Shown here one piece after another: positions 58,006-64,000 of a DNA stretch of 64,000 bases (position 1 is its first letter; every line of letters starts with the position of its first letter). The stretch spans positions 28,441 through 92,440 of the forward strand of contig CAMCKH010000004.1 of NCBI GenBank assembly GCA_945875435.1, read 5' to 3'. Made by a program: the position numbers and the translations under genes. The notes under the pieces are model-generated. The model ran no database searches. It was not told the DNA's origin and saw only the letters and a program-made list of their open reading frames with translations. This DNA comes from an uncultured Erysipelotrichaceae bacterium (GTDB lineage: Bacteria > Bacillota_I > Bacilli_A > Erysipelotrichales > Erysipelotrichaceae).

Positions 58006-58023
58006 TTTCCTAAATCTAGGAAA
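58006..58023. promoter_or_regulatory. 18-bp inverted repeat between the divergent YitT cluster and PRD regulator
   Basis: TTTCCTA-aatc-TAGGAAA is a perfect palindrome with a 4-base centre, between divergent genes. It is a candidate operator for the neighbouring regulator. Confidence 0.55.
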
Positions 58024-58068
58024 TTATTAATTTTTATATAAGTTGAATTTATTTTATAATATTATTAT

Positions 58069-59955
58069 ATGAATAGGAAAGATAGATTATTAATGCTTTT
58101 AGAAAATAAAAATGACTGGATAAACGGTGAAGAATTAGCCTGTCTTTTACAATGTAGTGATCGAACTATTAGAAGTGATGTTAAGACTATTAATGACACT
58201 TGCCAGACAAAGTTAATAATCTCTGATACTAAAAAAGGTTATCGTTTAAATAAAGAAAATACGATTACCTATCATAAGAAAAATGATACAATTCCAGAAA
58301 CTCCAGAAGAAAGATGCAGTTATATTTTACAAAAACTGCTATTAAAAAATAAAAAAATAAACATTAATCAATTGATAAAGAATATTTATATTTCTGAATA
58401 TTCATTGGATAATGACCTTAAAAAGATAAAAGAAATTATTAAAGATTATCCAAATTTAAGTATTATTAAAAAAGATAATTATATTTTTTTAAATGGCGAA
58501 GAAACTGCTAAAAGAGCACTTTATAAAAATATGCTTTTAAAAGAAACTCAAAAGAATTTTTTAAATATGGATGAAATCGCAGATTTATATAAGAAATTTG
58601 ATTTGATTAAGGCTAAACAAATTTTAGAATCTTTATTACATTCATACAATTATGATATTAACGAAATTAATTTCCCTATCCTTATGATTCACATAGGAAT
58701 TTCTATTGAAAGAATACTCGAACAAAATTATGTGAAAAGTGTTCCTAGTAGCGATATTGAAGAAACTATTGAATATAAAATCGCAACTGATTTTTATAAG
58801 AGTATTGCAGCTAAATTTCAACTATTGGTGGTAGAGGCTGAAATTGTGCTTTTAAGCAAACTACTTATCAGCAAGAAAAACTATGTTGCGAAAAACTTAC
58901 TTTTTAACAATGAACTTCAGTTAGAAAAAATAGTAGCTGAGATGCTTAATTATATTTATAGTCAATACGGAATTAATTTAACCTCAAATAAAGATCTTTT
59001 ATTTGGACTTACCTTACATATATCTAATTTATTACAACGAATTTCAAATAAGGTAAATTCCACTAATTTTTATCTTAATGAAATTAAAAAGAGATTTCCT
59101 TTGGTATTTGAACTTTCAATATCAGCTTCAGATTTTTTATCTAAAATGTTGAATATTGAAATTAGTGAAGATGAGATTGGTTATATCGCCTTGCATATAG
59201 GAATGGCTTATTCTCAATTAAATACTAAAAAATATAAAACTGTTTTAATATTTCCAAAAACCCAGGCTATTAGTAAAATTCCAATTCAAAAAATTGAAAA
59301 TACTTTTTTAGATACTTTAGAAATAATTGATCATTTAACTTATTTTGAAGAAAATATTATTAAAAAATTAAATCCTGATTTAATAATTTGCAACGCACCA
59401 TTAAAACACCAATTAAACATTGAAACTGTTCAAATATCTTTCTTTATTAATTATGAAGATGAAAGTAAGATTAGAAATGCGATTTTTAACCTTAATCAAA
59501 AAAGATTAAAAGAAGAATATAATATGTTTTTAGATAATGTTATTAGTCCTAAACATTTTTATACCAATATGTCTTTTGATAGTTACACTGATGCTTTAAA
59601 ATTTATGTGCGATAATCTTTATCAAAATAAAATTGTTGAGAAATCATTTTATAGCAGCGTGATTAAAAGAGAAAAAATGTCTTACACTTCTTTTGCGTAT
59701 AGTTTTGCGATACCTCACGCTTTAGATTCTAGTTTAGTATATAAACCAAGTATTTCTATTATGATTTTAGAAAAACCTTTAATTTGGGGCGAATATGAAG
59801 TTAAAATTATTTTTTTACTTGCCCTAGATAGGTTTAACAATCATCTTTTAACTTTATTCTTTGAATGGATAACCAATTTATATAATGATATTTCTTCGTT
59901 AAATTTACTTTTAAGCAGTAATAATTATGAAGAATTTGTATCTATATTAAAATAA
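58069..59955 (+). CDS. PRD-containing transcriptional regulator with EIIA-like domain (BglG/MtlR/LicR type)
   Basis: The 628-residue protein has an N-terminal HTH (~5-50, RDRLLMLLENKNDW...DRTIRSDVKTI), a second HTH (~95-140) and two PRDs (~180-290 and ~295-400). A weak EIIB-like segment (~400-460) and a C-terminal EIIA (~490-628) with phosphorylatable His in FAIPHALD follow. Proteins of this design activate PTS operons according to phosphorylation state. It is divergent from the YitT/asparaginase/CutC/DUF871/EIIA cluster, which is its likely target. No Shine-Dalgarno is seen, and TATAAT lies 8 bases before the ATG. Confidence 0.88.
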   Translation: MNRKDRLLMLLENKNDWINGEELACLLQCSDRTIRSDVKTINDTCQTKLIISDTKKGYRLNKENTITYHKKNDTIPETPEERCSYILQKLLLKNKKININQLIKNIYISEYSLDNDLKKIKEIIKDYPNLSIIKKDNYIFLNGEETAKRALYKNMLLKETQKNFLNMDEIADLYKKFDLIKAKQILESLLHSYNYDINEINFPILMIHIGISIERILEQNYVKSVPSSDIEETIEYKIATDFYKSIAAKFQLLVVEAEIVLLSKLLISKKNYVAKNLLFNNELQLEKIVAEMLNYIYSQYGINLTSNKDLLFGLTLHISNLLQRISNKVNSTNFYLNEIKKRFPLVFELSISASDFLSKMLNIEISEDEIGYIALHIGMAYSQLNTKKYKTVLIFPKTQAISKIPIQKIENTFLDTLEIIDHLTYFEENIIKKLNPDLIICNAPLKHQLNIETVQISFFINYEDESKIRNAIFNLNQKRLKEEYNMFLDNVISPKHFYTNMSFDSYTDALKFMCDNLYQNKIVEKSFYSSVIKREKMSYTSFAYSFAIPHALDSSLVYKPSISIMILEKPLIWGEYEVKIIFLLALDRFNNHLLTLFFEWITNLYNDISSLNLLLSSNNYEEFVSILK

Positions 59956-59962
59956 TACTTGA

Positions 59963-59976
59963 TGTAAGCACTTACA
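59963..59976 (+). promoter_or_regulatory. cre-like inverted repeat upstream of the ankyrin operon
   Basis: TGTAAGCACTTACA has arms TGTAAG/CTTACA and matches the cre consensus at 13 of 14 places (A instead of the central G). It is 20 bases upstream of a good -35. Confidence 0.35.
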
Positions 59977-59995
59977 AAAAAATTCATTTTTTCTA

Positions 59996-60024
59996 TTGAA
60001 TTTAATAATTATAAGTCTTAAAAT
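59996..60024 (+). promoter_or_regulatory. Promoter of the mini-ORF/ankyrin/EF-G2 unit
   Basis: The -35 TTGAAT (59996-60001) and -10 TAAAAT (60019-60024) are 17 bases apart. Confidence 0.75.
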
Positions 60025-60046
60025 AAAATTAAGGAGAGTGATTGCA

Positions 60047-60118
60047 ATGAAAAAAGTTAATAATTACTCTTTAAGAGGAGTAAACAGTTTAAATATTGTT
60101 TATTATAATATGTTTTAA
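60047..60118 (+). CDS. 23-codon mini-ORF before the ankyrin gene
   Basis: AAGGAG lies 11 bases before an ATG opening a 23-residue peptide (MKKVNNYSLRG... ending YYNMF, TAA). It lies 50 bases from the next ATG. It is basic and aromatic without homology I recognise. It may be a leader peptide or a real small protein. Confidence 0.35.
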   Translation: MKKVNNYSLRGVNSLNIVYYNMF

Positions 60119-60171
60119 AGTGAGCTTTTGTGAGCTTATTTTTTTATTATTTGACAAGGAGGTAATTTAAA

Positions 60172-60840
60172 ATGGATCAAATACATAAAAAATTCTTTGA
60201 TGCGTGTGCTAGCGGAGATTATGAGATAGTTGCTAAGTGCATTTTAGATGGTGTTGATGTGAATGTGGTGAATGGAGAAGGAAGAACTGCATTAATGAGA
60301 GCTAGTAAAAGAGGTTACGATGAAATAGTAAAACTTTTATTAGAAAATAATGCAGCAGTTAACAAGCGAGATCATAATAATAAAACTGCATTGATGGGTG
60401 CTAGTAAAAAAGGGCATTTTAATATCGTTAAACTACTTATAGAAAAAGGGGAAGATGTGAATGCGAACGATAGTAGTGGAAGAACTGCATTGATGAGGGC
60501 TGCGTTTTTAGGACATGAAGATGTGGTTGAGTTTTTAGTAGAAAATGGCGCTAGTGTAGATTTCCAAGATAATAAAGGAAGAACTGCACTGATGGAGGCT
60601 GTTTTAGCATTTAAAATTAATGTAATTCACTATTTAATTTCTAAAAAAGCCGATTTGAATAAACAAGATAAAAATGGTTGTACTGCTTTAATGAGAGCTA
60701 GTTATGGTGGTTATGTCGATTTAGTAATTTATTTATTAAATAAAGGTGCTGATAAAGATGTTTTAGATTATGAAGGCAATAAAGCTATCCATTATGTTAG
60801 ACAAGAATGTTTTGAAGAATTGAAAGGATATTTAAAATAG
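60172..60840 (+). CDS. Ankyrin-repeat protein
   Basis: The 222-residue protein is built of about six 33-residue ankyrin repeats, with recurring GRTALMRAS at residues ~37, 70, 103, 136 and 169. There is no signal peptide or membrane segment, so it acts in the cytoplasm by protein binding. The Shine-Dalgarno AAGGAGG is strong. It ends 1 base before the EF-G-like gene, and the two probably work together. Confidence 0.92.
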   Translation: MDQIHKKFFDACASGDYEIVAKCILDGVDVNVVNGEGRTALMRASKRGYDEIVKLLLENNAAVNKRDHNNKTALMGASKKGHFNIVKLLIEKGEDVNANDSSGRTALMRAAFLGHEDVVEFLVENGASVDFQDNKGRTALMEAVLAFKINVIHYLISKKADLNKQDKNGCTALMRASYGGYVDLVIYLLNKGADKDVLDYEGNKAIHYVRQECFEELKGYLK

Positions 60841-60841
60841 T

Positions 60842-62905
60842 ATGAAAGATTATCTTGCGAGTGAAATTAGAAATGTATGCTTATTAGGTCATAGCGGCAG
60901 TGGTAAAACTAGTTTCTTAGAAGCTATTTTGTATCATACAAAAGCTATTGAAAGACTTGGAAGTATCAGCGAAGGAAACACAACTTTAGATTATGATGGG
61001 GAAGAAGTAAAAAGAGGTCTTAGCATTTACTCTGCACTAGCACCTGTTGAATGGAAAAATTGTAAAATAAATTTTATTGATACACCTGGTTATTTAGATT
61101 ATGAAGGGGAAGTTATCCAATCTTTAGCTGTTGCAGATAATGTTTTAATTGTTGTGAATGGTAAGGAAGGCGTTGAACACAGTGTTGAAAAAGCCTTTAA
61201 AAAAGTTAGTAAAGAAAAAATTCCTACAATTTTCTTTATTAATAAAATGGACGAAGAAAATGCTTCTTTCTTTAAAACTTATGAAGAGTTAAGAGAAAAA
61301 TTTGGTAAAAGCATTATTCCTTTTGAAGTTCCGATTATTGAATCAGGAAAATTGGTAGGATCAGTTAATATTTTAAGAAAAAAAGCATGGTACTATTTGA
61401 ACAATAAAATAGCTCATGAAGTTCCTGAAAACCTTAAAGAAGTAGTCGATTCACTTTATAACCAAATAAGCGAAAGTATTGCGATGGGTGATGATGAATT
61501 AATGGAAAAATTCTTTAATGGTGAAACTTTCTCTGAAGAAGATGTGATAAAGGGTTTAAAAATAGGTGTTAGAAACGGTGAAATTAGACCTGTGTATTGT
61601 GGTAGTGCAGTGGAGGTTAAAGGGATTGAGCGTATTCTTGATTTAATTAGCGAATACTTCCCAGCTTATGAAGAAAAAGGAAGTGTTAAATTATTTGATG
61701 AAAATGATAATTTAATAACTTTAAAAACAAATGAAGAAGAAGAATTAAGTGCCTTTATTTTTAAAACTATCATTGATCCATTTGTGGGTAGAATGAGCTT
61801 TATTAAGGTCACCAGTGGGGTTTTGAAAACAGATTCACTAGTTTATAATTTGAAAAAAGATCAAAATGAGAAAATAAATCAAATATTTATTGCGAAAGGA
61901 AAAAATCAAGTTGCGGTTGGTAAACTGTTTACTGGGGATATTGGTGTTATTAATAAATTGCAATTTAGCGAAACTAATGACACACTTTCAACCAAGAAAA
62001 AACCATTAAAAGCTAAAGAAATCAGTTTCCCTAAAGCTATGCTTGGTTTTGCGATAGAACCAAAAACTAAAAATGATGAAGATAGACTCAGTAGTGCTAT
62101 CAGTAAAATTTTAGAAGAAGATAAAACTATTAGTTTTGAAAACAATACTGAAACTCATCAACAATTAATCTATACTCTTGGTGAACAAGCTAGTGATGTA
62201 TTTGTATCAAAATTAAAAAATAAATATAAGGTAGAAATAAATTTATTAGAACCAAAGGTACAATATCGTGAAACCATCAGAGGAAATAGTGATGTTGAAG
62301 GTAAACACAAGAAACAATCTGGTGGTGCAGGTCAATACGGACATGTAAAAATAAGATTTGAACCTACCGATAGTTTAGAAATGATATTTGAGGAAGAGGT
62401 TTTTGGAGGAAGTGTTCCTAAACAATATTTCCCAGCTGTTGAACAAGGACTTAGAGAATGTATGAACGAAGGTGTTTTAGCTGGTTATAAGGTTGTGGGA
62501 GTTAAGGCTACTTTGTATGATGGAAGTTATCATGAAGTTGATTCTAAAGAAATTGCATTTAAAGCAGCAGCTAGAATTGCGTATAAAGAAGGAATTTCAA
62601 AAGCTAAACCTGCACTTTTAGAACCTATAGGAAAAGCAGTTATTACAGTTCCTGAAGAATATACCGGTACTATTATCGGTGACATTAACAAGCGTCGTGG
62701 GGTCGTGATTGATGTTGGTGTAAACGATGAAGGAGATAGTAAGATTGAAGCAGAAATTCCTCTTTCTGAAGTATTAAAATATCCTACAGAATTAAGATCA
62801 TTAACTCAAGGAAGAGGATCTTACACTATTGAATTTGATCGATATGAATTTGCTCCTATGAATATAGCTGAAAAAGTTATCAAAGAAGCTAATAAAAGTG
62901 AGTAA
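60842..62905 (+). CDS. EF-G-like GTPase (EF-G2 type)
   Basis: The 687-residue paralogue has the full EF-G domain plan. The P-loop is GHSGSGKTS instead of AHIDAGKTT, and switch I reads VKRGLSIYSA instead of RGITI. DTPGYLDYEG and NKMD are kept. Such EF-G-like proteins occur widely besides FusA and have no agreed function. It is not a ribosomal-protection (tet) protein by these motifs. It is coupled to the ankyrin gene. Confidence 0.92.
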   Translation: MKDYLASEIRNVCLLGHSGSGKTSFLEAILYHTKAIERLGSISEGNTTLDYDGEEVKRGLSIYSALAPVEWKNCKINFIDTPGYLDYEGEVIQSLAVADNVLIVVNGKEGVEHSVEKAFKKVSKEKIPTIFFINKMDEENASFFKTYEELREKFGKSIIPFEVPIIESGKLVGSVNILRKKAWYYLNNKIAHEVPENLKEVVDSLYNQISESIAMGDDELMEKFFNGETFSEEDVIKGLKIGVRNGEIRPVYCGSAVEVKGIERILDLISEYFPAYEEKGSVKLFDENDNLITLKTNEEEELSAFIFKTIIDPFVGRMSFIKVTSGVLKTDSLVYNLKKDQNEKINQIFIAKGKNQVAVGKLFTGDIGVINKLQFSETNDTLSTKKKPLKAKEISFPKAMLGFAIEPKTKNDEDRLSSAISKILEEDKTISFENNTETHQQLIYTLGEQASDVFVSKLKNKYKVEINLLEPKVQYRETIRGNSDVEGKHKKQSGGAGQYGHVKIRFEPTDSLEMIFEEEVFGGSVPKQYFPAVEQGLRECMNEGVLAGYKVVGVKATLYDGSYHEVDSKEIAFKAAARIAYKEGISKAKPALLEPIGKAVITVPEEYTGTIIGDINKRRGVVIDVGVNDEGDSKIEAEIPLSEVLKYPTELRSLTQGRGSYTIEFDRYEFAPMNIAEKVIKEANKSE

Positions 62906-62920
62906 TAATTGAAATAAATG

Positions 62921-62955
62921 TAAATAACCATTTTAGATGATGGTTATTTATTTTT
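62921..62955 (+). terminator. Terminator after the EF-G-like gene
   Basis: The stem AAATAACCAT / ATGGTTATTT is followed by ATTTTT. Confidence 0.8.
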
Positions 62956-63023
62956 GGTGTTTTGTGTCGTGAAAAATTAATATTTATTATTAAAAATATT
63001 TATATTTTTATTTGATTTTGTAT

Positions 63024-63914
63024 TTAATTATTATGTATAGATGATATTGGATTGTATTGACTTAAAATTTCTTTTTGTTTAGATTGCGAAACATGTGTGT
63101 ATATTTGTGTTATAGAGATAGAGCTATGTCCAAGTATTTGTTGGATATAACGAATATCTATATTATTATCTAGAAGCATTGTTGCGAAACTATGTCTAAA
63201 CATGTGTGGAGTAATAGGGGTGTTTATATTAATTTGTTTTTGTATAGTTTTTAAAAATAATCTAACACTTTGTTCTGATAATGGTTTTTTTGAATTTGGT
63301 TCCAAGAATAAGTAAGTGTTAGAGTTAGTACAATATTTTTTGATATAATATTTTAACAAAACAAAAGTAACTTGATCTCCTAAAAAAATAATTCTTTCTT
63401 TTTTTCCTTTTCCCATTATGTGCAATGTTTGGTTTAAAATATCGATGTTTTTCAGCTCTATATTACATAGTTCTGAGATTCTAATTCCAGTTGAAAGTAA
63501 TAATGAAAGGATTAATAAATTTCTTTCATTTTTTTGTTTTTGATGATTTGTTTTTGAATAAATATTTTTTTGTTTTAGATGATCAAATATAGCTTTTAAA
63601 ACATTATAAGGAATTGTTTTAGGTAGAGTTTTTTCAGACCTAAATTGAAATTGCAGTTTATCAAAAGGATTGTTTTTAATTAACTTTCTTGATTTTAAAT
63701 AGTTGTAAAAAGTTTTTAAACTTGCGATTTTTCTTTTTAAAGTATTTGTTTTTATATTTGATTTTGTAAGTTGTTTAATGTAGTTTTTTATACAATGCTT
63801 GTTGTGATTTTGAAATTGGGTTAGATCATTTTTGTAAGCACGAAGAGTGTGCGAGCTTAGGCGTTTATGTGTTTTACAATAATTCAAATAAGTTGTTATA
63901 ATGCCGTGATTCAT
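63024..63914 (-). CDS. Orphan tyrosine recombinase (XerC/D-like)
   Basis: The 296-residue protein has an N-terminal SAM-like core-binding domain (~1-85) and a catalytic domain. Arg lies in STGIRISELC (~143), Lys in GKKERII, HMFRHSF carries His-x-x-Arg (~239-242), the second His is in GHSSI, and the nucleophile Tyr is in TQIYTHV (~274). The Shine-Dalgarno is AAAGGAG. Phage or ICE genes are not visible nearby, so it could be a Xer-type or invertase-type enzyme. Its targets lie outside what I can see. Confidence 0.92.
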   Translation of the reverse strand: MNHGIITTYLNYCKTHKRLSSHTLRAYKNDLTQFQNHNKHCIKNYIKQLTKSNIKTNTLKRKIASLKTFYNYLKSRKLIKNNPFDKLQFQFRSEKTLPKTIPYNVLKAIFDHLKQKNIYSKTNHQKQKNERNLLILSLLLSTGIRISELCNIELKNIDILNQTLHIMGKGKKERIIFLGDQVTFVLLKYYIKKYCTNSNTYLFLEPNSKKPLSEQSVRLFLKTIQKQININTPITPHMFRHSFATMLLDNNIDIRYIQQILGHSSISITQIYTHVSQSKQKEILSQYNPISSIHNN

Positions 63915-63974
63915 AAAATCTCCTTTATCAATGATTATGATATTATGTATCTATTTAAACATTTTTTATATTGA

Positions 63975-63998
63975 TAATAAATAGTTATCGATAGGAGA
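63975..63998 (+). promoter_or_regulatory. Imperfect inverted repeat and ribosome-binding-like sequence at the right edge
   Basis: ATTGATAA and TTATCGAT form an 8-bp inverted repeat about 7 bases apart, followed by TAGGAG at the very end. A plus-strand gene may begin just outside the window, divergent from the recombinase. Confidence 0.3.
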
Positions 63999-64000
63999 AA

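Noticed and set aside
59956..60046. Antiterminator (RAT-type) hairpin for the PRD protein
   Set aside because: No RAT-terminator overlap is visible. The regulator has HTH and EIIA domains, so it should bind DNA, not RNA.
60842..62905. Tetracycline ribosomal protection protein
   Set aside because: The P-loop and switch I differ from Tet(M)-type proteins, and the sequence fits EF-G-like paralogues.

Overview
This 64 kb window is AT-rich DNA from a Gram-positive Firmicute, most likely Gemella or a close relative. That placement is an inference. It rests on the LPXTG-type sorting motifs, the YSIRK-like signal peptide, the short Firmicute SRP RNA, the serine T-box, the parS sequence, and the dnaA-dnaN-yaaA-recF-gyrB-gyrA order. 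No rRNA is present. The standard genetic code is used.

The window contains the chromosomal replication origin. oriC lies at about 28.8-29.15 kb, between dnaA (minus) and pgk (plus). Leftward from oriC, on the minus strand, come dnaA, dnaN, yaaA, recF, gyrB, gyrA, a T-box-controlled serS, a perfect parS site and the SRP RNA. These are followed by a Nudix-TadA fusion gene, a lipoprotein/C39-like protease pair preceded by a 16-codon mini-ORF and two palindromes, and the str operon (rpsL-rpsG-fusA-tuf). Next are a YjjI/YjjW glycyl-radical enzyme pair, a 2331-residue cell-wall-anchored GH101 endo-alpha-N-acetylgalactosaminidase, tRNA-Glu, a YjbR-like gene and a membrane protein cut by the window edge.

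Rightward from oriC are pgk-tpiA-eno, rarA (minus), dtd-folD-DUF951, rpmG-secE-nusG, trhO, a five-tRNA cluster (Val, Thr, Tyr, Gln, Lys) and a large membrane protein. Then comes a broken LPXTG-like coiled-coil surface gene behind a promoter with an 11-G spacer, followed by DUF4256, priA-rsmB and a long minus-strand housekeeping block (rpmE2-tdk-prfA-prmC-ychF-tilS-hpt-ftsH). Further right is a minus-strand cluster of YitT, aspartylglucosaminidase-like, CutC, DUF871/MupG-like, PTS EIIA, HAD and RDD proteins. It is divergent from a PRD/EIIA-type regulator and probably serves catabolism of a host or cell-wall glycoconjugate. The right end carries a mini-ORF, an ankyrin-repeat protein, an EF-G-like GTPase and a tyrosine recombinase.

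Three themes stand out. First, two surface-protein genes carry G homopolymers placed where slippage would switch them: G8 inside the GH101 reading frame and G11 in a promoter spacer. Second, at least eight genes lack a Shine-Dalgarno sequence and have a -10 box exactly 6 bases before the ATG, implying leaderless mRNAs. Third, glycan foraging is suggested by a GH101 enzyme with a cre-like site in its promoter, together with the aspartylglucosaminidase/CutC/DUF871/PTS cluster. GyrA carries Ile at the classical quinolone-resistance Ser84 position.
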